Positions 9,551-20,790 are shown, counted from the first letter of the stretch. The stretch is DNA of 64,000 nt from Rhodospirillales bacterium (GCA_016712375.1 JADJRE010000014.1:1-64000); one strand, 5' to 3'. The notes: generated from the sequence alone by a model not told the origin. Translations and numbers: made by a program.

Positions 9551-10827
9551 CAGATGCGGACGTCTAGCAACGCCGCCCGTCGCAGGTCGCGGATTTGTCG
9601 TCGCGAGGTTGTTGCCAGTCGCTGATCGCGCAGCCGGCGTTCGATCTGAGCCCGCTGCTCGTCGTCGCCAGCCTCCACCTGACGCTCGCAGACCATAAGC
9701 ACCATGACGCCGTCGTTGGTGCGGATCGGCTGGGTGACGCCTCCCGCCTGCAACGGACCGACCAGTTGCCGCAGCTCTGGGGGCATCTGCTGCACGTCCA
9801 CCGCGTTAGGGCTGGCCGCGACCTGCGCACCGGCAGCGCGACCCCGCTCGGCGAAGGCGGCGCAATCGTTCGAACCTTGGGCGATCTCCTGGGCCGTGCT
9901 AACCCGCGCCGCCACCTCTGTTTGCGAAGCGGTTCGTGGCAGTGGGAGAAAGACCTGTTGCATCGACATCGATACCCGGCCGGCTGACGTGGCCGCGTCA
10001 CCACTGCGCCGCCCGGCGAGAAACAGAATGAAGTATCCTCCCTGCCCGCGAATAGGGTCAGACACTTGACCGGGCTGCATTTGAGACACGACTTTTTCAA
10101 TCGGCTCATCGAGATCCTCGCGGGTTACCCAGCCAAGATCTCCTCCTTCCGCCGCCGACGGACCTTGCGAAAAAGTCCGCGCCAGAGCCGGAAAATTGGC
10201 GCCGCCGCGCGCTTCCGTTACAAGCTGCAGCGACTGCTGCTCCACGCGAGCCTGATTTGCCGGATCGTCGATCGGCAGGAATATCTCTGCGAGACGGTAC
10301 TCGACACCGGAGCTGCGAACACGGGCGAGTTCCTCATCGACTTCCCGCCGGCTGACCACGGCGCGATCTCCTGCAAGCCGCTGAACTGCTTTGATCCAGC
10401 CAATCTCCGCCTCCAGCTGCTCGAGCAGCGTTGCCATCGGGACACCGCGTTGTCGCAGGTAAATAGCAAGGTCGTTCTGCTCCACGCGAAGCTGCTGCGC
10501 GACCTGCGTCAGCGCCCGGTCCAGCTCATTCTGAGCGACGGTTATGTTCTGCTTGCGCATCTCCTGACGCTTCAGTCGCTCATCGATGAGTGTGCGCATC
10601 ACCTCTGGTAGCAGGCGGCGGCGGTTCTCCGGCGTGTCGTCCAGCTTCGAGGTGACCAGTACCAATGTTACCCGGCTGTCGAGATCGTGCACCGAGATGA
10701 CGTCCTCGTTGACGATCGCGGCTATGCCCTGCGCGTCTTGGGCACGCACGGCCGCCGACGGCAGCAATGCCAGCAGCGAGACGACGAAAAGGACAACTAA
10801 GGGGATGCGTGGGGGGAACAACAACAT
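9550..10827 (-). CDS. surA: Periplasmic chaperone and peptidyl-prolyl isomerase SurA
   Basis: SurA escorts outer-membrane proteins, LptD among them, through the periplasm. A signal peptide (LVVLFVVSLLALL to AVRAQ) precedes the SurA N-terminal domain (IAAIVNEDVISVHDLDSRV). A parvulin rotamase domain follows with EIFLPIDDP, FSQGPSAAEGGDLGWV and GQGGYFILFLAGRR. A second, more diverged parvulin-like segment occupies the C-terminus. ATG 10827 is chosen because it puts the signal peptide at the N-terminus; a TTG at 10872 would add 15 residues. It follows lptD by 75 bp. Confidence 0.92.
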   Translation of the reverse strand: MLLFPPRIPLVVLFVVSLLALLPSAAVRAQDAQGIAAIVNEDVISVHDLDSRVTLVLVTSKLDDTPENRRRLLPEVMRTLIDERLKRQEMRKQNITVAQNELDRALTQVAQQLRVEQNDLAIYLRQRGVPMATLLEQLEAEIGWIKAVQRLAGDRAVVSRREVDEELARVRSSGVEYRLAEIFLPIDDPANQARVEQQSLQLVTEARGGANFPALARTFSQGPSAAEGGDLGWVTREDLDEPIEKVVSQMQPGQVSDPIRGQGGYFILFLAGRRSGDAATSAGRVSMSMQQVFLPLPRTASQTEVAARVSTAQEIAQGSNDCAAFAERGRAAGAQVAASPNAVDVQQMPPELRQLVGPLQAGGVTQPIRTNDGVMVLMVCERQVEAGDDEQRAQIERRLRDQRLATTSRRQIRDLRRAALLDVRI

Positions 10828-10902
10828 CGGGGACCCGGCTTTCGGCGAACGGAAAATCGTGCGTTGGCGCAATGATAGGCCGAGGAAGGCCGCGCGATCA
10901 AA

Positions 10903-13129
10903 TCAACCACCACCCGGTCTGAATCCGGAACCCACATCGCCCAGCGTCTTCAGCCCGACCCGGAAGAAAAAGACGTTGCTCGGTTCGACGTCCTTGTCCT
11001 TGAAGTCCTGCCGGGCGTACTCCCCGGAGAACAAGAAACACTCGTCCTCATAAACCAGTCGCAACCCGATCTCTCGCTGGCTATCGGCGCGAATGTCGGT
11101 GATCCCGAAGATGCGGCTGCGCCAGTAGCGGGTTAGCCGCGTGTCGAGCGTATATTGAGCCTCTTCACGGCCTTGCAGGTCATTTTCCGGCTGGCCTTGA
11201 TAGCGGACGTAAGCAGCGCCGACGCGGATGGCGTCGACACCGACCCGGGTGCTTAGCTCGTTGCGACGAAATGCCAGCGATGAGTGATCAAGCCGATTGC
11301 GGTACATGACGTCGAGCCATGGCACTGGGACGAGATCGATTGAAGAGACAATATCCGATATTTTGTCCTCTAGGCCTGTACCTTCGCCAAACGTGTTATC
11401 GTCGAAAAAGCTATAGCTCTGGCCGACGAAAATCGAGGCGGAAGTGGCTCCGGTGCCAAACAGCATCCAGTTCAGCCCGTAGTTGACACGCGGACCTTCG
11501 TCGACAAGATCGATCCCCGGCAGCCTGTGCATGCCGAAAAGGTTTGTGTCCTGCAATTCAAAGTCCTGGCTGTCCTCGTTTGGGATGCGGCTCGGGTTGC
11601 CGAAGTTCGGCGCCAGCACCGCTTCCACCACCGGCTCGATGATCTGCTGGATGCTCTCGCTCTCGCGGACCAGGGGCATCCTCCACTGTGCCGACGCCTG
11701 CGGGAACACGCGGCCGCTGAAGCCGCTGTAGCTGTTTTCGCGACTGGCGGTCGTCTGGTCGTCGACGTTGTAGCCATCGCTCCACAGCGCCGTCGAGACG
11801 GTGACGACGTCGCCCAATGGACCGATGAAGGGCCGATCCCACTGCGCCCGTGCGGACAGGCGGCGGGTGTCGGTGCCGTCCTGGCGCGTTAATGCCACCG
11901 TATCGAGCTGCAGGTTGGTGCGGCCGCCAAAGCGATCGAGATCGGAAACGTGGTAGTAGTCAATCCAGGGCGCTACGTATGGCACGGTTTCCTGGTCGAT
12001 GTCGTCTTCAAGATTTTGAAACGCCATCACCCGACCGGTCAGATAGTCGCGGGTGCCGCGGAAGTTTTCGCCGTAGAGCCGGGAAGTCAAAGTGCGGGAG
12101 TTGTCGAAGCCGTAGCGTCGCAGGTAGGTGCGATTGGTGGCGCGCTGCGCGTCGAGCCCGGCGCGCCAGTCCTCGTCGATGTCGTAGCGCGCCTTGCCCA
12201 GTACGTGGCCCATGGCGCGATCGCGCGAATCGTAGGTGCCACTGCCGCTGAAGTCGATATTGCCGTGCGTGAGTGCCTGCCGGTATTGCGCCTCGAGGAC
12301 TGGCCCTTCGTTGCTGGTGAACCAGGGCGTCAGCGTTATGTCCCTGCGTGTCTGAAAGGACAGCGTAGTAGGGAACCTGGACGATGAAACCCAGATCCGA
12401 CGACTGGCCGAAGCCCGGGATCAGCAACCCGCTCTTGCGCTTCACGGTAGGGTCGGGCTGATAAAAATAGGGAACGTAGAATACCGGAACGCCGGAGAAG
12501 TCGAGCCAGGCCTCGTTGAACTCGACGATCTTCTCGTTCTGATCGTGAACCACCTTGACGGCGCGGACCTGCCACAGCGGTGCGCGCGACGGGTCGTCGG
12601 CGCAGGGGAAACACGGTGTGTACGAGGCCTGCTCAACCTGAGTTAGCACGCCATCGCGGCGCTCACCGCGAGCCGCCGTTAGTCTTGATCCGTCGGCGAG
12701 AATAGCGCGCACATCGTCGATGACGCCGTTCTTCATGTCACCCGTCACTTCCAGCGACTGGGCCCTGATGATTTCGCCCGAGGGTTCATAGAGGGTAACG
12801 TTGCCTGTCGCCGTCAGCCGGTCCGCAAGCTCGTCGTAGATGAGAGTGTCGGCAAGCAGGCGGCGCTGGTCCTGCACGACGACGACATTGCCGCTGGCGG
12901 TGGTCACCTTGTTGCGGCTGTCATAGGTCATCTCGTCCGCCTGGAACTGCACCAGCCGATCAGCCGCCGGTGGCTCCGCCGCATGCCCGGAGGCGGTCAT
13001 TAGGCACAGCGCAAACGTCAACGCGGCGAGGACCGGCCGGAGACGGCGCAGCGCCTGGGGGGCACGATCACCTGCCGCCACCCGACGGATCGCCGCCACG
13101 CACTTCGCCTGTTTGCTCGCTCGCTGCAT
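10903..13129 (-). CDS. lptD: LPS-assembly protein LptD, one frameshift
   Basis: LptD is the outer-membrane beta-barrel that places lipopolysaccharide in the outer leaflet. After a signal peptide (ending near SGHAAEPP) comes the OstA/LptA-like periplasmic domain (FQADEMTYDSRNKVTTASGNV), then CFPCADDPSRAPLW and FNEAWLDFSGVPVFYVPYFYQPDP, typical of alphaproteobacterial LptD. The barrel follows and ends VFFFRVGLKTLGDVG. The frame breaks near 12343, where LSDTQ should continue as DITLTPWFTSNEGP. Only this break separates two otherwise long open halves. It heads the surA-pdxA-rsmA operon. Confidence 0.92.
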
Positions 13130-13397
13130 TCACCACTCGATTGCAATTACAATGCGATCGGCCTGGACCCGTCCGCTCGCGCCGCCGAGAGCCTGCGAGA
13201 AAACCCTGCCACGATCAAGGCGGAAGGACCGGTGAACAGCCTCCCCCAGAGAAGAAGCACTAGCAGTTGCGGATCGGATGCAGTTGCCGGCTGGCCAGGA
13301 TGGGCTTGGAAATCCGTCGCAGCGCGGCAATACTGCGGTGTTCACGATATCGCCTGCCGGCAGCCGGAGGCGGCGGATTGGAAAGAGACGGGAGCAG

Positions 13398-14495
13398 GTG
13401 GCGGATACGACGGCAAGCGAGAAGAAGCGCCGCCAGCGGATCATCGGTCTGTGGCTGCTGCTAATGGGCGGCATGCTGGTGGTGATGGTCGTGCTGGGCG
13501 GGCTCACCCGGCTTACGAACTCAGGTCTTTCGATGGTCGAATGGAGGCCCATGACAGGCTGGTTGCCGCCACTGACGCACCTCGCCTGGGAACAGGCATT
13601 CACCGCCTACCAGGCTTTTCCCGAATACCAAAAAGTAAACGCGGGGATGACCCTGACGCAGTTCCAGGAGATTTACTGGCTGGAATACATCCACAGGCTG
13701 TGGGGGCGGTTGATCGGTGTGGCCTTCGCGGTGCCGCTCATTTTCTTTCTGGCGCGACGCTGGATTGACCGGCCGCTCGGTTGGAAGCTGGTTGGGATCT
13801 TCTTGCTCGGCGGGCTGCAAGGCCTTCTCGGCTGGTACATGGTAAAGAGCGGAATGGTCGACCGACCGGACGTCAGCCAATACCGTTTGGTGGCGCACCT
13901 AGGCATGGCGCTGATCATCTACGGCGCCATCCTCTGGGTGGCGATGGGCCTGCTGATGGGCGCGGCGCCGGCGGCTAAGCCTGCTCTGGTGCGGGCCGCC
14001 GCCCGAGTAAAAGCCGTTGCGGCGCTGGTGTTGCTCACCATGCTATCTGGTGGCTTCGTCGCCGGGCTCGACGCCGGTTACGCCTATAATACATTTCCCC
14101 TGATGGACGGTGACCTTATCCCGACCCAGGTATTCGCCAGTTCTCCATGGTGGCTCTCGCTATTCGAGGACGTCACCACCGTGCAGTTCATGCACCGAGT
14201 CTTGGCGACAGCAACCCTTGTTGTAGTCCTGATCTTGCGTTGGACGCTCGTTGGTGTGCCGATGCCGGCTTCCGCGCGGCGTCCGATCAACCTGCTGACG
14301 GCGTGGGTCTTGGTGCAGTTCTCGTTGGGCGTCGCTACACTGTTGTCCCTCGTGGCTCTACCGCTCGCCGCGTTACATCAAGCCAGCGCGCTGGTACTTT
14401 TCACACTGGCGCTGTGGTCGGCCTTCGCCCTTTCGGTGCGCGGCAACCGGGACGAGCGAGTGGCCGCCGTTGTTCCGAAGAAGGCGCCAGCTTGA
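13398..14495 (+). CDS. ctaA: Heme A synthase (COX15/CtaA type 2)
   Basis: This membrane enzyme oxidises the heme O methyl group to make heme A for aa3-type oxidases. About eight transmembrane helices are visible. Family signatures are GGLTRLTNSGLSMVEWRP, EFQ-like FQEIYWLEYIHRLWGR (heme-ligand His), GWYMVKSG, RLVAHLG (His), GLDAGYAYNTFPLMDGDLIP, and FMHRVLA and ALHQASAL (His). GTG 13398 follows a GGGAG ribosome site and gives 365 residues, matching the family; an ATG at 13278 would add a 40-residue low-complexity leader. It is divergent from lptD. Confidence 0.92.
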   Translation: MADTTASEKKRRQRIIGLWLLLMGGMLVVMVVLGGLTRLTNSGLSMVEWRPMTGWLPPLTHLAWEQAFTAYQAFPEYQKVNAGMTLTQFQEIYWLEYIHRLWGRLIGVAFAVPLIFFLARRWIDRPLGWKLVGIFLLGGLQGLLGWYMVKSGMVDRPDVSQYRLVAHLGMALIIYGAILWVAMGLLMGAAPAAKPALVRAAARVKAVAALVLLTMLSGGFVAGLDAGYAYNTFPLMDGDLIPTQVFASSPWWLSLFEDVTTVQFMHRVLATATLVVVLILRWTLVGVPMPASARRPINLLTAWVLVQFSLGVATLLSLVALPLAALHQASALVLFTLALWSAFALSVRGNRDERVAAVVPKKAPA

Positions 14496-14662
14496 ATACA
14501 TCGTCGTCACGGACAACGCTGGATGCTGATTGTACAATGTACTTGTTTGACCATATACCGTGCTGGGGTATGCTGGGTCGGGGGGGAAATGCAGGGGTCG
14601 ACGGCCGGTGCTATATTGGCTGCTAGACCAGGGGCTGTAGTGGGTTGTCCAGCTCGGTGCGG

Positions 14663-16170
14663 ATGGAGCGCCAGTTGAGGCTTATCAAGAGCGTTCGAGC
14701 AATCGTGCTACTAATGGCGCTGGCGGCGGCGGCGGCCGGCCTGTCGCCTGTACTGAATGGTTGCGCCGGCGGTCTGGATAGCGGTCAGCGCTATGCCCAG
14801 GCCGGCACGTCTGACGCTCACCGGTGGAGCGAGGGCGCGTCTGGCGACGAACTGGGTCGCTTCAACACGGTCTTTACTACTTACGCCAGCGACCCGGGCG
14901 CCACGCGTCAGCTGAAACACTTTCGGGATGCGTTCAAGCGCATCCGCGCGGCTTATGTCGATGAGATACCGGAGCAACGCCTGATCGATTCGGCGATCGA
15001 GGGGTCCGCGCCAAAAATCCGACCGCCGGCTCAATGAGCGCGGCGTCGCTGGTAGAAGCGGCGCTCGACGCGATGACAGCTTCGCTTGATCCGCATTCCG
15101 CCTACCTCAATCCGGAGGAACTGCGCGAATCAGAGATGGTCACCTCGGGGGAGTTCGGCGGCCTCGGCATACAGGTCACCCAGGAGGAAGGCCGGATCAA
15201 AGTGATCTCTCCGATCGAGGGAACGCCCGCCGACCGGGCCGGCTTGAAGCCGGGTGATATAATTACCGCCATCGACGGCAAGCCGCTGGAGGGGATGAGC
15301 CTGCGCGACGCGGTGAACGCGATGCGGGGCGAACCCGGCAGCCGGATCAAGCTTGGCATCGAGCGGGAAAAGGATCCGCCATTCGACGTGATGATTACCC
15401 GGGCGGTGATCACCATCGAGCCACTGCGCTGGCGGCTTGAAGGGAATATCGGCTACCTGCGCATCGTCAGCTTCAACGAGAAGGTGGCGGACGGCGTTGA
15501 AACAGCCATTGCTGAGATGAAGCGCAACACTAACGGCAAGCTGCAAGGGCTGGTCATCGACCTGCGCAATAACCCAGGCGGGCTGCTCGACCAATCGCTC
15601 GCGGTCTCCGACGAGTTTCTGGAATCGGGCACCATCGTCAGCATTCGCGGTCGCGAGCTGGGCTCGGATCGGACATTTCGCGCCGAGCGTGGAGACCTGG
15701 TCGAGGGACTGCCGATCGTCGTCCTCATCAACGCCGGATCCGCCTCGGCTTCGGAGATTGTAGCCGGTGCACTGCAGGACCACCAGCGGGCGACGGTGAT
15801 CGGCACCCGGTCGTTCGGCAAGGGCTCGGTGCAGACGGTGATGCGGCTGCCGGTGGAAGGCGCGCTGAAACTTACGACCGCCCTCTATTATACCCCGTCT
15901 GGGGAGGCCATTCAGGCCCGCGGCGTCGTCCCGGACATCACCCTGACCGGCGCGGACGACGGCTCTGATCCGGCCCACGAGATTGATCTGCCAGGTGCCC
16001 TTCCCGCGCAGGGCGAAGCGAAGCACAATTCGCAAGGCGCCGTGGACGTTAACGCCTGCCCCGCGATCGGCCAGAGCGCCGATCGGGAGTTGGGCTGCGC
16101 GATCAATCTACTCCGTGCCGGCTCCGCCGACAGCTTCCTCGCATCCCTGGGGCTGAAGGCCCGCTTGTAG
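14663..16170 (+). CDS. ctpA: S41 carboxy-terminal processing protease, one frameshift
   Basis: A periplasmic tail-specific protease with a C-terminal Ser/Lys dyad. A hydrophobic N-terminal segment ends near VLNGCAGG, which could be a weak lipobox. The CTP N-terminal region is RAAYVDEIPEQRLIDSAIEG. A PDZ domain follows (GLGIQVTQEEGRI, GLKPGDIITAIDGKPL), then the S41 domain with AGSASASEIVAGAL (catalytic Ser) and GKGSVQT (catalytic Lys). The frame breaks near 15002 in a run of four G; one more G restores IEGVRAKNPTAGSMSAAS. The start is uncertain (TTG 14645 or ATG 14663). Confidence 0.88.
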
Positions 16171-16310
16171 AAACTGCTCTGTTGTAGTCTTCAGCCCAAC
16201 GTCAGAACGCTTCGTTATCTTCGTCAGGGTCCCGCCGATCCCTACATCTTCGAGGGGACGGTGCGCGTACGTCTCTGTTCGTCGCCGAACACAAGAAGCC
16301 TGAGGCCGAG

Positions 16311-17485
16311 ATGCTCGAGTTGCGACGCCAAAGACCTTCCGCGGCCCTGTGGGGTGCTGCGGTTGTGCTGCTCGCCAGCCTGCTGTCGGCGTTCCCCGAC
16401 GTGCCGAAAGTTGCCGCGCAGGAGTTCCGTAGCGAGGACGGGCCATTCCGGGTGGTGACGGTGGCGGGGGGGCTGGAGCATCCGTGGGGCTTGGCCTTTC
16501 TGCCGGATGGCCGGATGCTGGTGACCGAGCGGCCGGGGCGGCTGCGCATCGTCACTATCGACGGCAGCGTGTCGCCACCGGTGGCGGGCGTTCCGGCGGT
16601 GTACGAGACCGGACAGGGCGGCCTGCTCGACGTCGCCCTTGATCCAGGGTTCGCCGATAACCGCCTCGTCTATCTCTCCTACGCCGAGGCCGACGGGAAG
16701 GTCGCCGGCACTGCGGTGGCACGCGGCCGATTGGTCGAAGGCGACGCAGGGGGCGCCCGGCTTGACGAGGTGCAGGTGATCTTTCGCCAGCAACCGAAGG
16801 TGAGGGGCCCAATCATTGGGGCTCGCGGCTGGTCTTCGCGCCGGATGGCACGCTGTTCGTGACGTTAGGCGAACGCTTCCAGCGCGACCGGGCGCAGCGG
16901 CCGGATGAGCATCTCGGCAAGCTGATCCGCATCAATCCGGATGGCTCGGTGCCGAAGGACAATCCGTTCGCCGGCAGCAGCAGTGCACGGCCGGAGATTT
17001 GGTCGCTCGGCCACCGCAACATGCAAGGTGCCGCCATCAATCCAGCGAGCGGCCGGCTGTGGACGCACGAGCATGGCGCCCGCGGCGGCGATGAGATCAA
17101 CATCCCGGAAGCCGGCAAGAACTATGGCTGGCCGATTATCACCTATGGCCGAGACTACACGATGCTGCCGATCGGTGAGGGCACGGCGAAGCCTGGCCTC
17201 GAACAGCCGATCTACTACTGGGATCCGTCGATTGCGCCGTCGGGAATGGCGTTCTACACCGGTGATGCTTTTCCGGCCTGGCGCGGCGACTTGTTCGTCG
17301 GCGCGCTGGCGGAGCAAGTTCTGGTGCGCCTTGAGATCGATGGTAGCAAGATCACCCATGAGGAGCGACTGCTGCGGGAACTGGGCGAGCGCATCCGCGA
17401 TGTCCGCCAGGGCCCCGAAGGCAGGCTATGGCTGCTCACCGACAGCCCCGAGGGGCGCGTGCTGCGGCTCGAACCAGCGACATGA
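16311..17485 (+). CDS. PQQ-dependent sugar dehydrogenase family protein (soluble GDH-like), one frameshift
   Basis: A predicted periplasmic six-bladed beta-propeller of the glucose/sorbosone dehydrogenase family, which oxidises aldose sugars with PQQ in characterised members. A signal peptide (to about VAAQEF) precedes GGLEHPWGLAFLPDGRMLVTERPG, then GQGGLLDVALDP, SLGHRNMQGAA, HEHGARGGDEINI, NYGWPIITYGRDY and PSGMAFYTGD. The frame breaks near 16808, where KVRGP should continue NHWGSRLVFAPDG; one missing base explains it. No PQQ synthesis genes are in this window. It is convergent with the YceI gene. Confidence 0.87.
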
Positions 17486-17497
17486 GGGCGGCGGCTG

Positions 17498-18058
17498 CTA
17501 CGGCAATGGCGTCGCCAGCAGGTCGAAGCGGACGATGACCGGATGAGGGATCCACTGCGGGCTCGCCCATTGGCCCTGGCCCACCCCCCAGGCCGTACGG
17601 TCTATGGTCAGCTCACCTTTAGCCCGCATTCCTTCGGCGACAGGTGACAAGGTAAATGGCAGCTGCACTGTCTTCGTAACGTCCCGAGTGCTGAGCCAGG
17701 CCTCGGCTTCGAAGCGATCACCGCCAAGGCTGCGGAAACCCTTCGTCTCGACGCGCGCCTGCGGGAAGCGGGAGACGGCAAACCAATCGGCACCCTGCAG
17801 CGCCACATCGCGCTCAAGATTGCCGGTCTCCGCACTCGCCATCTCAATCACGATGACGGCGCGGCTGGATGAAAGGTCCGCCGCGTCGAAGCGGATGTCA
17901 GCGGTGAACCGTTTGAAGCGTCCCTCGAAGGGACTGCCCGCCTGGGTGGAAGCAAAGCCGAGTTGGCTTCGTTCAGGATCGATCCGCCAGGTCGCGGCGA
18001 GTGCAACGCCGGCCAGCAGGATCGCGATAGCGGTGGCGGCAATGAGAAGGCGCTTCAC
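17498..18058 (-). CDS. YceI-family periplasmic lipocalin-fold protein
   Basis: A 186-residue YceI-domain protein with an N-terminal signal peptide (AATAIAILLAGVALAA). Family features are RIDPERSQLGFASTQAGSPFEGRFKRFTADI, SRFPQARVETKGFRSLG and the C-terminal HPVIVRFDLLA. YceI domains bind long isoprenoid chains in solved structures; the function is otherwise unclear. The start codon overlaps the stop of the cytochrome b561 gene by four bases, and this b561-YceI pairing is widespread in proteobacteria, suggesting a quinone-linked membrane role. Confidence 0.88.
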   Translation of the reverse strand: MKRLLIAATAIAILLAGVALAATWRIDPERSQLGFASTQAGSPFEGRFKRFTADIRFDAADLSSSRAVIVIEMASAETGNLERDVALQGADWFAVSRFPQARVETKGFRSLGGDRFEAEAWLSTRDVTKTVQLPFTLSPVAEGMRAKGELTIDRTAWGVGQGQWASPQWIPHPVIVRFDLLATPLP

Positions 18059-18678
18059 AATCCTTGCTCCTTTCGATCAGCGCCCGTTGCGGCGGCCCTA
18101 CGCCAGGGCAGCATCCGGCCGATCGTATCATCCTTCAGCACGAACTGGTGCTTCAACGCGCCTGCGAGGTGCAGCAGGAACAGCGTGAACATGGCGATCG
18201 CCAGCCACTCGTGAACCTCCTTCAGCGCGTCTTCGACCGGCTTCTTATCGCTGAGCGTGCTCAGGAGCGGCAAGTGCGGCAGAGTGAAGGTGCCGAAGAT
18301 CACCGTCGGGAAATTCCAGACCGAGGCCGAAACCATCATCCAGCCGGAGAAGGGCAGGACGAGCATGAGCACATAGAAGCCGACGTGGGTGATCCGCGCC
18401 AGCGCCGCCTCCCACGCTTTGAGTGTCGGCAGAAGCGCCGGCGCGGGGTGCGTCAGCCGCCACAGCACGCGAAGGATGCTCAGGACCAGCACAACGATGC
18501 CGACCGACTTGTGCAACTGATAGAGCTCGAACTGCAGGCTGCTGCCGGGCGTCACTCGCACCATAACCGTGCCGAGAACCAGCATCCCGAGAATGGCAAG
18601 CGCAATCGTCCAGTGAAAGAATATCGCCACTGGGCCGTAGCGTTCTCCGGTCTGCCTCGGTGGTCGTGGTGAATGCAT
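18055..18678 (-). CDS. Cytochrome b561-family diheme membrane protein
   Basis: A four-helix b-type cytochrome of about 207 residues. Helix 1 contains GPVAIFFHWTIALAILG (heme His), followed by LHKSVGIVVLVLSILRVLWRLTHP (second His), GFYVLMLVLPFSGW, and EVHEWLAIAMFTLFLLHLAGALKH (remaining His ligands). It probably moves electrons between quinol and a periplasmic partner. ATG 18678 gives MHSPRPPRQTG directly before helix 1; an upstream ATG at 18762 would add 28 unlikely residues. It is coupled to the YceI gene by a four-base overlap. Confidence 0.9.
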   Translation of the reverse strand: MHSPRPPRQTGERYGPVAIFFHWTIALAILGMLVLGTVMVRVTPGSSLQFELYQLHKSVGIVVLVLSILRVLWRLTHPAPALLPTLKAWEAALARITHVGFYVLMLVLPFSGWMMVSASVWNFPTVIFGTFTLPHLPLLSTLSDKKPVEDALKEVHEWLAIAMFTLFLLHLAGALKHQFVLKDDTIGRMLPWRRAAATGADRKEQGL

Positions 18679-18918
18679 CTTCGGGTGCTCCCCGGCTTTC
18701 CAGCGCTTGAAGTCAGGACATAGAGCGCTTGTGCCTGATTTGCCGGAGCCAGTTGCCGGCATACAGTGTTACCAGAAGCATGAACGGTGTAGATCGGCTG
18801 CGCGCTCGGTCTCGTATACGTCCGACATGTGGTCTGGGATCGACGCGGCGACAGATCCGTCGTATGCGGCGGGGCCTTGGACTTAACTCAGCAAACCGAA
18901 GAGAGAGAGCGTCGCCGC

Positions 18919-20790
18919 ATGGAAAATCCGCCACCCGGCATCCGGATCGGCGCCCGCCGAGCTGTTTTCTTCGCCCTCGTCACGGCAACGATCATCCTTG
19001 CGGTTGCCGCCTTCGTCATCGCCTTCCTGCCGGGCGGCCTCACGGCGGTCGAAATTGCGATGCTGGGGCTGTTCACCTTGAACCTGCCTTGGCTGGCCAT
19101 CGGCCTATGGAATGCAGTTGTTGGCTGGGCGCTGCTGCGGCGGCCGCATGTCGATCTGTCGCGGATCCTGCCATTGGCTGGTTTGCATGGGCCGCTGCCG
19201 CCTGGGGGCCGAATTGCTCTTGTCATGCCGGTACACGACGAGGATCCGAGCACCGTTCTCATCATGCTGCGGACAACCCTTGCAAGCCTGGATGCGACCG
19301 GACGGAGCGCGCCTTTCGATGTTTTCGTGTTGAGCGATACGCGTGACGACCGAATTGCTGCGCGAGAGGAGGCGATGTTCAACGCCTGGAGGCGGGTGGA
19401 CGCGCGGCCGGAGCGGCTGCACTATCGAAGGCGGCCTGACAACGCCGGCTTTAAAGCCGGCAACATTCGCGAGTTCTGCGATCGCTGGGGAGCTCATTAC
19501 GATCACATGATCGTGCTGGATGCAGACAGCGTGATGACCGGCCCGCTAATCCTGCGGCTGGTGGGACTGATGCAGGCAAATCCTCGCGTGGGAATTCTGC
19601 AAACCCTCATCGTGGGTCTGCCGTCGACGGGCGGGTTCGCGCGCATGTTCCAGTTTGGCATGCGCCACGGTATGCGTGCCTACAGCACGGGCAGTGCCTG
19701 GTGGCAAGGCGACGCCGGCCCCTACTGGGGGCACAACGCTATTGTTCGGCTTCGTCCTTTTATCGAGCACTGCCGGTTGCCGCGCGTCCCCGGCCGGCCG
19801 CCGCTGGGCGGGGTCGTCCTCAGCCACGACCAGCTCGAGGCGGTGCTGATGCGGCGGGCTGGGTGGGAAGTCCGAGTGCTGCCGGTCGAGGACGGCAGTT
19901 TCGAGGCCAATCCGCCGACGCTGCTTGATTTCAGCAAGCGCGATTTGCGCTGGTGCCACGGCAACATGCAATACACCCGACTGCTGGGGTTGGCGGCGTC
20001 CTACCGTCTCGGCCGGCTACAGATGATCCTCGCAATACTCATGTATACCGGTGCTCCGTGTTGGCTTGCATTCTGCTTGCTCGGCTTGGCGCAGCCGGCG
20101 ATGAGCGCGATGGGGCTGCCGCCAGTGGTGATGATCGGAGAGCCGGCATGGCTGCCGGAGGGCGGCCTGCCGGCGGTCGGCATCATGCTGTTCTTCGGCA
20201 TCGTCGGCATGAGCTGGGCGCCTAAGCTGTTTGGTGTTGTGCACGCGCTGGGCGACCCTTTGGTTCGCCGCAGTTATGGCGGCGGCGGCCGGCTCCTGGC
20301 CGGCGCGGGCGTGGAGTTGCTGTTCTCGACATTGCTCGCTCCGGTCGTCGCCACCGCGCAGACGATCTTCATGGGCGGCCTGCTGATCGGCCGACGGCTG
20401 AAGTGGAGGGCACAGAAGCGGGCGGACCGCAGCGTTGCGTGGGGGGAGGCGGCGCGGCGGCTCTGGCCACAGACCGTGCTGGGGCTGATCTTCCTGTTCG
20501 CTCTGGCGCTGCTGTTGCCAGCAGCACTCCCTTGGGCCTCGCCAATGTTCGCAGGCCTGCTGCTCGCCGTGCCCTTCGCCGTTCTGACCGCCAGCCCTGG
20601 ATTTGGAACATGGCTGGAGCGCGTCGGGCTATGCGCCACACCCGAAGAGCTGCAACCTTCCCCCGAGGCAAGGGCAGTCTGCCCGTGGCTGCCCGCCGCG
20701 TCGCCGCTTTCGCTGGCGCCCTGCGGTGCCGAAGGACGTGGCGGCGACCCGACGGCCGCAGCCCAACCGGAGGCGTCGGCGGCATCCTGA
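18919..20790 (+). CDS. mdoH: Glucans biosynthesis glucosyltransferase MdoH/OpgH
   Basis: This inner-membrane GT2 glucosyltransferase makes the beta-1,2-glucan backbone of osmoregulated periplasmic glucans from UDP-glucose. Two N-terminal transmembrane helices precede the catalytic domain, which shows VMPVHDEDP, FVLSDTRDD, NAGFKAGNI and IVLDADS (Asp201/Asp203), then LSHDQLEAVLMRRAGWEV and RDLRWCHGNMQY. Five or six helices follow. ATG 18919 is preferred because it starts MENPPPGIRIGARR just before the first helix. The partner mdoG is not in the window. The last 60 residues (Pro/Ala/Gly-rich) are not conserved-looking. Confidence 0.9.
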   Translation: MENPPPGIRIGARRAVFFALVTATIILAVAAFVIAFLPGGLTAVEIAMLGLFTLNLPWLAIGLWNAVVGWALLRRPHVDLSRILPLAGLHGPLPPGGRIALVMPVHDEDPSTVLIMLRTTLASLDATGRSAPFDVFVLSDTRDDRIAAREEAMFNAWRRVDARPERLHYRRRPDNAGFKAGNIREFCDRWGAHYDHMIVLDADSVMTGPLILRLVGLMQANPRVGILQTLIVGLPSTGGFARMFQFGMRHGMRAYSTGSAWWQGDAGPYWGHNAIVRLRPFIEHCRLPRVPGRPPLGGVVLSHDQLEAVLMRRAGWEVRVLPVEDGSFEANPPTLLDFSKRDLRWCHGNMQYTRLLGLAASYRLGRLQMILAILMYTGAPCWLAFCLLGLAQPAMSAMGLPPVVMIGEPAWLPEGGLPAVGIMLFFGIVGMSWAPKLFGVVHALGDPLVRRSYGGGGRLLAGAGVELLFSTLLAPVVATAQTIFMGGLLIGRRLKWRAQKRADRSVAWGEAARRLWPQTVLGLIFLFALALLLPAALPWASPMFAGLLLAVPFAVLTASPGFGTWLERVGLCATPEELQPSPEARAVCPWLPAASPLSLAPCGAEGRGGDPTAAAQPEASAAS